From contig JBJFGY010000122.1 of NCBI GenBank assembly GCA_051893155.1, positions 1 through 23,772 on the forward strand: a stretch of 23,772 nt of DNA, written 5' to 3'. Positions 1 through 6,766 of this stretch are shown here, piece after piece (within the stretch, counting starts at the first letter, position 1; each line of letters begins with the position of its first letter). This DNA is from UBA6448 sp051893155. Lineage in GTDB: Bacteria > Bacillota_I > Bacilli_A > RF39 > UBA660. The translations under genes were made by a program, and so were the position numbers. The notes below the pieces were generated by a model. That model saw only the letters and a list, made by a program, of their open reading frames with translations. It was not told where the DNA came from and did not search any database.

Positions 1-2
1 TC

Positions 3-71
3 AGACTTATTGCAGTTTTTCTTAATAAAACGGAATTTCAAATGAAAATTAACTTTTTAAGAAAAAAATGA
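3..71 (+). CDS. possible C-terminal tail of an upstream gene (partial)
   Basis: One frame is open from the window edge to a TGA at 69-71 and encodes 22 residues ending in FLRKK. The residue mix looks protein-like and the promoter at 82-110 begins shortly after the stop, as expected after a gene end. The segment is too short to identify, and an open frame of this length in AT-rich DNA can arise by chance. Confidence 0.3.
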   Translation, partial: RLIAVFLNKTEFQMKINFLRKK

Positions 72-81
72 AATAAAATAC

Positions 82-110
82 TAGACATGTAAAAAAAAAT
101 ATTGTATAAT
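82..110 (+). promoter_or_regulatory. sigma-A-type promoter
   Basis: TAGACA (82-87), a 17-base spacer and a perfect TATAAT (105-110). Transcription would begin near 116-118 and meet the terminator at about 214, giving a transcript of about 100 nt. Confidence 0.6.
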
Positions 111-127
111 CATTAAGGCATTGAAAA

Positions 128-193
128 ATGCGAGCATATGTAGGTGATAAAAAGCCTATATATAAAGTTAGTGTGTTATTTCAAAAAAAGTAG
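128..193 (+). CDS. possible 21-residue microprotein
   Basis: ATG at 128, TAG at 191-193. The product begins MRAYVGDKK and ends FQKK; it is basic, with no membrane segment. An AAGG at 115-118 lies 9 bases before the ATG, but the promoter places the transcription start at about the same spot, so the ribosome site may be incomplete. The start codon lies in the right arm of the 118-131 hairpin. The stop codon begins at the first base of the terminator stem. No homologue is recognised; a chance frame is a serious alternative. Confidence 0.2.
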   Translation: MRAYVGDKKPIYKVSVLFQKK

Positions 194-214
194 ATAGTAA
201 TATCTATTTTTTTT
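183..214 (+). terminator. intrinsic terminator
   Basis: Stem TAGATA (191-196), loop GTAA, TATCTA (201-206), followed by eight T. The stem can be extended by a G-T pair and the A-run upstream. The A-run on one side and T-run on the other make it potentially active in both directions. Confidence 0.65.
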
Positions 215-244
215 GTATAATTATAAAAAAGTACCTATATTACT

Positions 245-274
245 TTGACATTAAATAATATTTTGTGATATTAT
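245..274 (+). promoter_or_regulatory. promoter of the surface-protein operon
   Basis: Consensus TTGACA at 245-250. The -10 is either GATATT (267-272, spacer 16, preceded by TGT as an extended element) or TATTAT (269-274, spacer 18). The ribosome site AGAAAGG at 288-294 follows, then the ATG at 305. Confidence 0.6.
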
Positions 275-304
275 TTTAATAGAGTATAGAAAGGTATTTT
301 TATT

Positions 305-2011
305 ATGAAATTAAAAGAAAATATAATAAAAAATAAATATAAATTATTAACTATTATTGGTGTATTACTAACACTTTCTATTTTACTTGCTATATCATAT
401 GCTTTTTTTGGTAGACTTATTGAAAATACAAATACAAATGCTATTACTCAAATAAATACTTCTTATTATTCATTAACTACTGAAGGAAATACTAATATAT
501 CTCTTAATTTAACTGAGGACTCTTTAAGTATTGAAACCGCAAGTAATACTACTCCTGCGTTAACATCAAATGGTGGTAATATTAGTTTAAACTTAACTAC
601 TTTAGATAGTGCAAAAGATATTTCCTGTTCTTATGATATTGTTTATGAACCAATAAATGCTTTAAACTCATCAAATAGTTCTTTAAAAGAATTTACTATA
701 TCTGGTTCTTCTTCATCAGGATTATCTTTTAATGAAGTAAATGTTACTGGAAATAGCACAGTTACATTATTATCAAATGCTACAATAGAAACTAATGCTT
801 CTTCATCACTTTCTACATTAGATACATGGAATTTTACAGTTAATTTTTATAATTTAAATACTGCCCAAGATTATATTGTTGGCTCAAATATAAGTGGTAA
901 TATTAAACTTGCTAATATCAATTGTGGATTCAATAGTAATTTAGAGTATGGCTATGAAACAATTTTAACATTAAATGAGGGGACCGAAGCAATAGTTGCA
1001 AAAGGCGCGCCAGATCTTACGTCAATAGAAACTGGAATAGTAGGAATGTATGCTACAGAAGATGACTTTGGAACTTCTTATTACTTTAGAGGAAAAGTTA
1101 ATAACAACTGGGTAAAATTTGGAAAATATACAAGTGATGTATATTATAACTCAAGTGATTATACATTATATAGTTCATGCCCTGATGGTGGTTCATGTAC
1201 AAAGATAGCATCAAACGGAAATGATATGTACTGGCGAATAATAAGAATAAATGGCGATAATTCCATAAGAATGATTTATTCGGGAGTAACAGTTCCAACA
1301 GAAGAAAACCAATATGTTATGGGAGATAGTAATTATTCAACAACAATTGGTTCGACTCCATTTAATACAAGTTATGATAAATCAGAATATGTAGGATATA
1401 TGTATACTTTAGGAGAGCAACATGGAACAAGTACAGATAGCACAATAAAAGCGTATTTAGATAATTGGTATACATTTACAAATTTATCATCATATTATGC
1501 AAATAATGCGTCTTCGAATTTACTAGCAGATCAAATATATTGTAATGATAGAAATACCTCAAGTACATGGGAATCAGCACCAACTGATCCAATGTCTTAT
1601 TCGTCTGGAGAAAGAATAAGTAATGGAACGCCAAGTTTAAAATGTACAACTAAGGCCGATAGGTTTACAGTAGATGATACAACTAATGGCAATGGAGCGC
1701 TAACATATCCGGTCGGTTTAATAACGATTGATGAGTTGTTATATGCAGGTGGTACTAGCCAAGAAAACACAAATAGTGAATTTTATTTATATACCGGAGC
1801 AAATTATTGGTCTGGTTCACCCTTTGGATTTGTAAAAAGTTATGCTTTTACAAATATTGTCAAGGAAGATGGCATTTTGTATATCAATAGTGTTGAAAAT
1901 AATATTGAAGTTCGCGCAGTAATTTCTCTATCTTCTAAGGTTATGTTATCAGGTACAGGGTTATATAATAATCCATTTATTATTGAAAATTCAGATGTTG
2001 TTGTACAATAG
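305..2011 (+). CDS. secreted or anchored surface protein with C-terminal lectin-like domain
   Basis: 568 residues. A basic N-terminus and a hydrophobic stretch (about 14-30) end in SYAFF, resembling the signal region of TasA/camelysin-type secreted proteins. A Ser/Thr/Asn-rich beta-type region follows (about 40-240), then a C-terminal domain (about 248-560) with the motifs WVKFGKY, YWRIIRINGD, TYPVGLITIDE, NYWSGSP and a final GTGLYNNPF. The same motif order occurs in the proteins at 2022 and 15115. I read this domain as a C-type-lectin/formylglycine-generating-enzyme-like fold, the fold of many DGR variable proteins. The 36-residue loop after SP is AT-rich here and ends EVRAVISL, with no GC-rich variable tract or hairpin. 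Ribosome site AGAAAGG supports the start. It forms an operon with the next gene (10-base gap). Function as a surface-binding protein is inferred. Confidence 0.75.
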   Translation: MKLKENIIKNKYKLLTIIGVLLTLSILLAISYAFFGRLIENTNTNAITQINTSYYSLTTEGNTNISLNLTEDSLSIETASNTTPALTSNGGNISLNLTTLDSAKDISCSYDIVYEPINALNSSNSSLKEFTISGSSSSGLSFNEVNVTGNSTVTLLSNATIETNASSSLSTLDTWNFTVNFYNLNTAQDYIVGSNISGNIKLANINCGFNSNLEYGYETILTLNEGTEAIVAKGAPDLTSIETGIVGMYATEDDFGTSYYFRGKVNNNWVKFGKYTSDVYYNSSDYTLYSSCPDGGSCTKIASNGNDMYWRIIRINGDNSIRMIYSGVTVPTEENQYVMGDSNYSTTIGSTPFNTSYDKSEYVGYMYTLGEQHGTSTDSTIKAYLDNWYTFTNLSSYYANNASSNLLADQIYCNDRNTSSTWESAPTDPMSYSSGERISNGTPSLKCTTKADRFTVDDTTNGNGALTYPVGLITIDELLYAGGTSQENTNSEFYLYTGANYWSGSPFGFVKSYAFTNIVKEDGILYINSVENNIEVRAVISLSSKVMLSGTGLYNNPFIIENSDVVVQ

Positions 2012-2021
2012 AAAGGAATAT

Positions 2022-4193
2022 ATGAAAAATAGAAATAAAATATTAAGTGTTATTGTTTTATTACTTATACTATGCACAGGTATATCTATTTCATATGCCT
2101 TTTTTACAATATCTAAAACTGAGCAAAATCCTAATGTATCAGTTACTATTGATAATATTCCAGCCTGTGTAACACTTCAAATGTCAAACGCTAATATTGT
2201 TTCAATAGCAAATGAATATGCAGCACCAATTTCCGATGCTAAAGCATTATCTTCTGATGTATATAGAACTTCATTTGATGTTGTTAATAATTGTGACTCT
2301 ACTCAAAATTTAAAAGTTTTGCTTGCACCAACTAGTAATTCTACTATGCCGGTAGTGGCATTAAAATATGTTTTAGTTGAGCAAAGTGAAACGCCATCAT
2401 CTGGTACATTAGTGTCAGAAAGTATAAAATTAAATAATGATATAAAACTTGAACTTAAACAAAAATATAATCAAGATATATCTATAGGTTATAGCGTAGG
2501 AGATAAGACAGTACCTGCTAAAACGACTAAAAGTTATTATTTATATTTATGGATAGATGAAAATGAAGGTGGACTTGGACAAAATAGTACAATGAATAAA
2601 TTATTTGAAGGATATATTGCACTTGGTAATGGCGCGTTAGGTAAAGAAATTCCATCACTATATAAAACAATTCAAGCTAAATATAATGAAGGAAATACAT
2701 TTGTAAAATTATATGATGGTGATGGCTCAGATACTTATGCAAACCCAGTATATTATTATAATGGTGCCGTTGAAGATAATAATGTTTTATTTGCAGGATT
2801 TTGCTGGAAAATAGTAAGAACAACTGATACTGGAGGAGTTAAACTTGTTTATAATGGAACACAAAAAACAGTTATTGAAACTACTCCAATTGAAGAATCA
2901 CAGTATTTAAATGTATCAAATGATGCAAACTACCCATATACATTTGATAGTACAAATAAAACATGGACAAGTACAAATCAAACAGATAGTACTACGGGAA
3001 CAATAATATTTACGGTTGCTGAAACTGGTGATTATGTAATATCTTATACAGTTTCTTCAGAGGAAGGCTGTGATGAAGTAATATTTTATTTAGATGATAA
3101 TGCAATAGGTACTTATAGTGGTGAAGTAAGTGGAACAATTAATCTTGAAGGACTTACTACTTCAAATGTAATAAAAGTAGAATATACAAAAGATTCATCA
3201 GTATCAAGTGGTAGTGATAATGTAGTGTTTTATATAGGAAAACCTACAGGTAATTCATATTTAACATGCAATAATACTGATACTGATTCTCAAATAGGAA
3301 CAAGTAAATTTAATAGTAGGTATACCTCACCAGCATATGTCGGATATATGTATAATACAGTATATTCTTATTCATCTAAAGATATGTCATCACAGTCTAA
3401 TATTGTCTTTGGCAATTCATTTACATATGCTGATGGCTCGTATACACTTACTGATACAATGACAGTAGAAACTTGGTCAGATGGGTATAATACGATAAAT
3501 AATAACCATTATACGTGTTTCACAACAGGAACTACTTGCTCGTCTTTATATTATGTATATTATACTACTTCTTCATATGCATATTATATAACACTTACAG
3601 GTGGTAAATCAGTAAATGATGCCTTAAATGAAATGTTATATGCAGATGATGTAAATAAAACTGATTCAACTATGAAAACATATATAGAAAATTGGTATGA
3701 AAATAATATGACAACATATACATCTTATCTGGAAGATACCACATTTTGTAATGACCGAAGTACATTAAGCTTGGGTGGCTGGAATCCAAATGGAGGAAGT
3801 ACAACAAGTTCATCAAGTTATTTACAATTTAAAAATTATAGTACAAATTATAGTTTAGTATGTGCAAATGAGACAGATCAGTTTAAAGTAGAAAATGCAA
3901 AAGCACCACTTAAATATCCAGTAGGTTTACTTACCGCACCAGAAGTATGGCTTGCTTATAAGGACGCAAGTTCAAGCACATATTATTTAAATACAGGCCA
4001 GTATTATTGGCTTGGGTCCCCTAGCGATTTCATCAACAACAACGCTGTCGGGCGTAGTGTCTCTAGTTCGGGTAGCATGAGTTACGTCAATGTGTTTAGT
4101 TCCGTCGGGGCCCGGCCGTCCGTTTCCTTAAAACCTGGCACCGGATATGCCTCAGGAGATGGGTCATATACTTCGCCTTATTTAATAGAATAG
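2022..4193 (+). CDS. surface protein with DGR-type variable C-terminus (probable DGR target)
   Basis: 723 residues from the ATG at 2022, chosen because AGAAAGGA at 2010-2017 precedes it; an upstream in-frame ATG at 1983 lies inside the previous gene. A hydrophobic segment (7-24) ends in SYAFF, followed by a beta-type region (about 35-210), a lectin-like domain split by an inserted beta-sandwich-like segment (about 290-412), and a C-terminus with KYPVGLLTAPE, YYWLGSP (ends at 667) and GARPSVSLKPG (696-706). The 36 residues after SP match in length the loops of the proteins at 305 and 15115. The coding DNA changes sharply near 4010: 63 of 120 bases over 4021-4140 are G or C, against a strongly AT-rich background. 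A hairpin follows the stop by 40 bases. This fits a DGR variable protein; ligand unknown. Reverse transcriptase and template repeat are not in the window. Confidence 0.75.
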   Translation: MKNRNKILSVIVLLLILCTGISISYAFFTISKTEQNPNVSVTIDNIPACVTLQMSNANIVSIANEYAAPISDAKALSSDVYRTSFDVVNNCDSTQNLKVLLAPTSNSTMPVVALKYVLVEQSETPSSGTLVSESIKLNNDIKLELKQKYNQDISIGYSVGDKTVPAKTTKSYYLYLWIDENEGGLGQNSTMNKLFEGYIALGNGALGKEIPSLYKTIQAKYNEGNTFVKLYDGDGSDTYANPVYYYNGAVEDNNVLFAGFCWKIVRTTDTGGVKLVYNGTQKTVIETTPIEESQYLNVSNDANYPYTFDSTNKTWTSTNQTDSTTGTIIFTVAETGDYVISYTVSSEEGCDEVIFYLDDNAIGTYSGEVSGTINLEGLTTSNVIKVEYTKDSSVSSGSDNVVFYIGKPTGNSYLTCNNTDTDSQIGTSKFNSRYTSPAYVGYMYNTVYSYSSKDMSSQSNIVFGNSFTYADGSYTLTDTMTVETWSDGYNTINNNHYTCFTTGTTCSSLYYVYYTTSSYAYYITLTGGKSVNDALNEMLYADDVNKTDSTMKTYIENWYENNMTTYTSYLEDTTFCNDRSTLSLGGWNPNGGSTTSSSSYLQFKNYSTNYSLVCANETDQFKVENAKAPLKYPVGLLTAPEVWLAYKDASSSTYYLNTGQYYWLGSPSDFINNNAVGRSVSSSGSMSYVNVFSSVGARPSVSLKPGTGYASGDGSYTSPYLIE
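4008..4145 (+). other. candidate DGR variable region (VR) with GC-rich 3' end resembling an IMH
   Basis: Approximate limits. The 28 codons from 4023 to 4106 are mostly of the NNC/NNT type (24 of 28; 13 end in C), including AGC, TTC, ATC, AAC AAC AAC, GTC, TAC and TCC. This is the pattern expected if a template with many AAC/AAT codons were copied with random substitution at adenines. It is followed by an unusually GC-rich tract, GGGGCCCGGCCGTCCG at 4107-4122, coding GARPSV, which would be the invariant initiation-of-mutagenic-homing segment. DGR biology (adenine-specific mutagenic retrohoming into a VR) is established; assignment here is inference from composition, codon pattern, protein fold and the downstream hairpin. 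Confidence 0.65.
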
Positions 4194-4233
4194 GGGAAAG
4201 GGAAGTAGGTGCCAACACTTTACACTAGCAAGA

Positions 4234-4257
4234 CCTCGCGAAAACCCTTTCGCGAGG
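4234..4257. other. GC-rich hairpin/cruciform downstream of the variable region
   Basis: Perfect 10-bp inverted repeat CCTCGCGAAA / TTTCGCGAGG with a 4-base loop ACCC. It starts 40 bases after the stop codon of the VR-bearing gene. DGR targets characteristically have a short GC-rich stem with a tetraloop just 3' of the VR that promotes homing. It lacks a T-run on the + strand (GCGCC follows), so it does not look like a terminator. Confidence 0.65.
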
Positions 4258-4330
4258 CGCCGAAGAAAAAATTAACGCTAAGATAAATAAGAGGGAAAAA
4301 TATTGGGTTAAACATTTAAATATTAAAAAT

Positions 4331-4352
4331 AAAGCCACTTATGTGGCTTTTA
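4331..4352 (+). terminator. intrinsic terminator after the DGR-target gene
   Basis: Stem AAAGCCAC (4331-4338), loop TTAT, GTGGCTTT (4343-4350), then one more T and A-run. The T-run is short, so strength is uncertain. It separates the surface-protein operon from the recombinase gene, whose ribosome site AAGGA follows at 4356-4360. Confidence 0.55.
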
Positions 4353-4365
4353 AAAAAGGAAGAAT

Positions 4366-5229
4366 ATGAAAGAAATAAATAAATTTGAAGAATATCTTAA
4401 ATATGAACTTAATTATTCTGATTACACTATAAAAGAATATCTTTTACATGTAAAAGATTATTTAAAATATTTAGAAAATAATAAATTAAATTATTTAAAT
4501 ATTAATAAAGATGATATTATTAAATATTTAAAATATTTAGATAGTGAAAAATTATCTAATCGAAGTATTGGGACAATACTTTCTAGTTTAAGATGTTTTT
4601 ATAATTATTTACTTGATAATGGTTTTGTTAAAGTAAATATGTTTAAATTAATTAGTAATCCTAAAATGGATAAGAAATTGCCTAATTTTTTATCCTATGA
4701 AGATTTACAAAAAATACTTGAAAGTATTACTGAAAAAGATATTTTATCATTAAGAAATAAAATGATTGTAGAACTTTTATATGCAACCGGAATAAGAGTT
4801 AGTGAACTAGTTAATATTAAAATAAGTGATATTGATTTTAATAATAAAACTATTAAAGTAATGGGTAAGGGTAAAAAAGAAAGAATTGTCTTTTTTGGAA
4901 ATTATGCATTAGATGCAATAAATACTTATTTAAAAAATAATCCATATAAAAATGAATATTTAGTTTTAAATAGTAAAGGAAATAAAATAACTGTTAGGGG
5001 TGTAGAACTAATTATTGAAAAAATAAGTCAAATGGCATGCATTAATAATAATGCTCATCCTCATACATTTCGCCATACATTTGCAACTCATATGCTTAAT
5101 AATGGATGCCCTTTAAAAAGTGTTCAAGAATTTTTAGGTCATAGCTCACTAGCTTCAACTGAGGTTTATACTCATATTACAAATGATTATATAAAAGAAG
5201 AATATTTAAAAAATATGCCTAGAAAATAG
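4366..5229 (+). CDS. XerC/XerD-type tyrosine recombinase
   Basis: 287 residues, the usual length for XerC/XerD. The N-terminal SAM-like core-binding domain (about 1-85) starts FEEYLKYELNYSDYTIKEY. The catalytic domain carries the full set of active-site residues: Arg144 (ATGIRVSEL), Lys168 (MGKGKKER), His233 and Arg236 (HTFRH), His259 (LGHSS) and the nucleophile Tyr268 (EVYTHI). The family cuts and rejoins DNA at short inverted-arm sites, classically dif for chromosome-dimer resolution. Nothing in the sequence tells whether this is the housekeeping Xer or an element-specific enzyme. Its position just after a DGR target is notable, but its composition matches the AT-rich surroundings, so there is no sign of recent transfer. 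Start supported by AAGGA 5 bases upstream. Confidence 0.88.
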   Translation: MKEINKFEEYLKYELNYSDYTIKEYLLHVKDYLKYLENNKLNYLNINKDDIIKYLKYLDSEKLSNRSIGTILSSLRCFYNYLLDNGFVKVNMFKLISNPKMDKKLPNFLSYEDLQKILESITEKDILSLRNKMIVELLYATGIRVSELVNIKISDIDFNNKTIKVMGKGKKERIVFFGNYALDAINTYLKNNPYKNEYLVLNSKGNKITVRGVELIIEKISQMACINNNAHPHTFRHTFATHMLNNGCPLKSVQEFLGHSSLASTEVYTHITNDYIKEEYLKNMPRK

Positions 5230-5245
5230 AATTTTAAAAAAAGTC

Positions 5246-5330
5246 GTCAAAAAAAGTGATAATTAAGTCAAAAAGTCCCCCAAAAAATGTGATAATTCTA
5301 CATTAAAGTGGTCAAAAAAATGTGATAATT
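5246..5330 (+). repeat. three direct repeats with 33-bp period
   Basis: The 9-mer GTGATAATT occurs at 5256-5264, 5289-5297 and 5322-5330, exactly 33 bases apart. Each copy is preceded by an A-run and by GTC (copies 1 and 3: GTCAAAAAAA; copy 2: GTCCCCCAAAAAA). The intervening 24 bases are otherwise not identical. The third copy lies about 27 bases before the -10 of the ATPase gene. Spacing near three helical turns would put the cores on one face of the DNA, suggesting a protein-binding array; remnants of a mobile-element end are also possible. Confidence 0.55.
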
Positions 5331-5353
5331 ATATTTTTAAAGATTGATTTTAA

Positions 5354-5362
5354 TGGTATAAT
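5354..5362 (+). promoter_or_regulatory. extended -10 promoter of the AAA ATPase gene
   Basis: TGG followed by TATAAT (5357-5362). No good -35 is visible at 16-18 bases; the expected place adjoins the third 33-bp repeat, so an activator or repressor could act there. A strong ribosome site AGGAGG (5385-5390) precedes the ATG at 5395. Confidence 0.5.
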
Positions 5363-5394
5363 ATAATAAAATTAAACTATATGTAGGAGGATTA

Positions 5395-6696
5395 ATGAAA
5401 AGAAAAATATATAATAAATTATTATTATGGAAAGAATCAAATAATCGAAAACCTTTAATTGTATTTGGTGCAAGACAAGTTGGTAAAACATATGTAATTG
5501 ATAATTTTTGTAAAAATGAATTTAAAAATTATTTTGAGGTAAATTTATTTGAAAGAACAGATATAGTTGAATTATATGAATCCAAACAAAATGCTAATGA
5601 AAAATATATTCAATTACTTTCACTTTGTAATATTCAATCAATTGATGAAAATACTATTTTATTTATTGATGAAATACAAGAAAGCCCAACTCTAATATCT
5701 AATTTAAAATATATTGCCGAAGAACATCCTAATTTAAGAATAATATGTGCTGGTTCACTACTTGGAGTTATGCTTAAAAGATCAAAAAACAAAAAAGCTT
5801 TTCCAGTGGGTAAAGTTGATATGATAACAATGTATCAAATGGATTTTGAAGAATATTTAATGGCTTTCAATGAAGATGCATTAATTGAGCAAATTAAAAT
5901 TCATTATGATAATAATACTCCAATGCTTGAAAGTATGCATAATAAAGCTTTAAATTATTATTATTCATATTTGTATACTGGTGGTATGCCTGAAGCGGTT
6001 AAAAATATTGTTCTATGTGAAAGAAATATTGCTAATTTTGATAATAATATAGTTGAAAATATTACAAAATCTTATTTTGAAGATATGTATAAATATGTTA
6101 CTAATGCTAATGAAACTATTAAAATCGAAACGATATTTTCATCAGTACCATCTCAACTAGGTAATGATAGTCATAAATTTCAATATAATAAAATTACTTC
6201 AAATGCTCGAAAAAGAGAATATGAGTCATCTCTTGATTGGCTTTTATCTAGTCGAATTGTATTAAAATCTTATAATGTAAAAACTCCTAAATATCCATTA
6301 AATGGTTTTATTGATTTAAATATATTTAAAATTTATATGAATGATGTGGGAATACTTAGAAATATGTTAAATATAAGTTATAATAATATTTTAAATAATG
6401 ATTTTAAAGGAATAATTGCAGAAAATTATGTTGCTTTTCATTTAAAAAGTATGGGTTATGATCTTCTATATTATAAAAATGAATCATCAACATTAGAAAT
6501 TGATTTTCTAATTCAAAATGATAATGGAATAATACCTATTGAAGTAAAATCAGCAGATAATACTCAATCAAAAAGTTTAAAAACATTTATTGAAAAATAT
6601 AATCCTGTGTATAGTATAAGATTATCTACCAAAAACTTTGGAATTATTAATGGTATTAAATCAATTCCATTATATGCAGTATTTTGTATAAAATAA
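5395..6696 (+). CDS. AAA ATPase with C-terminal DUF4143-type nuclease-like domain
   Basis: 433 residues. Walker A GARQVGKT (25-32) and Walker B ILFIDEIQE (about 87-95) mark a P-loop ATPase. The C-terminus has a PD-(D/E)XK-like pattern, EIDFLI (around 367-372) followed by IPIEVKS (around 381-386). This order is that of the AAA_14/DUF4143 family, common in gut bacteria and archaea; its cellular role is not settled, and many members are linked to mobile or selfish DNA. It is preceded by its own promoter, a strong AGGAGG ribosome site and three 33-bp repeats, and is followed by the trigger factor gene with its own promoter, so it is probably a single-gene unit. Codon use matches the neighbours. 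Family assignment is firm; function is unknown. Confidence 0.85.
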   Translation: MKRKIYNKLLLWKESNNRKPLIVFGARQVGKTYVIDNFCKNEFKNYFEVNLFERTDIVELYESKQNANEKYIQLLSLCNIQSIDENTILFIDEIQESPTLISNLKYIAEEHPNLRIICAGSLLGVMLKRSKNKKAFPVGKVDMITMYQMDFEEYLMAFNEDALIEQIKIHYDNNTPMLESMHNKALNYYYSYLYTGGMPEAVKNIVLCERNIANFDNNIVENITKSYFEDMYKYVTNANETIKIETIFSSVPSQLGNDSHKFQYNKITSNARKREYESSLDWLLSSRIVLKSYNVKTPKYPLNGFIDLNIFKIYMNDVGILRNMLNISYNNILNNDFKGIIAENYVAFHLKSMGYDLLYYKNESSTLEIDFLIQNDNGIIPIEVKSADNTQSKSLKTFIEKYNPVYSIRLSTKNFGIINGIKSIPLYAVFCIK

Positions 6697-6710
6697 TATT
6701 AAAATATTTC

Positions 6711-6739
6711 TTGTAAAAAAGTATTTAATATTATATAAT
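6711..6739 (+). promoter_or_regulatory. trigger factor promoter
   Basis: TTGTAA (6711-6716), 17-base spacer, TATAAT (6734-6739). An upstream in-frame ATG at 6740 touches the -10 and would not be transcribed, which supports the later start at 6767 with AGAAAGGA at 6752-6759. Confidence 0.65.
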
Positions 6740-6766
6740 ATGATAGAAAAAAGAAAGGAAAATATT

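Larger units (their letters stand above)
117..214 (+). ncRNA. candidate small structured RNA or leader transcript
   Basis: The stretch between a good promoter and an intrinsic terminator can fold into three hairpins. These are GCATT-GAAA-AATGC at 118-131 with a GNRA-type tetraloop, TATGTAGG/CCTATATA at 137-144 and 155-162 with one G-U pair, and the terminator stem. I do not recognise it as a known riboswitch or small RNA family. It also holds a 21-codon reading frame at 128-193, so it may instead be a short mRNA. No large gene lies between this unit and the promoter of the gene at 305. Confidence 0.35.

Noticed and set aside
1004..1017. Adjacent AscI (GGCGCGCC) and BglII (AGATCT) sites resembling a cloning linker
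   Set aside because: They are in frame, coding KGAPDLTS in a plausible domain boundary with no other vector-like sequence nearby; taken as chance or natural composition.
1098..1298. Minus-strand 66-residue frame
   Set aside because: Lies wholly inside the surface-protein gene on the other strand, with no ribosome site; a shadow frame.
1801..1930. Second DGR variable region in the protein at 305
   Set aside because: The matching loop is AT-rich, with ordinary codon choice, no GC-rich invariant tract and no hairpin after the gene.
1983..2021. Earlier start for the DGR-target protein
   Set aside because: It would overlap the previous gene and put 13 residues before the signal region; AGAAAGGA before 2022 fits the later start.
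4366..5229. Tyrosine recombinase as part of an integrated phage or mobile element with the DGR target
   Set aside because: No attachment-site duplication, phage genes or composition shift are visible, and the next genes are housekeeping; it may simply be the chromosomal Xer.
5246..5330. CRISPR array
   Set aside because: Only three 9-bp cores with A-rich flanks, 24-base intervening DNA and no cas genes; the repeats are far too short.
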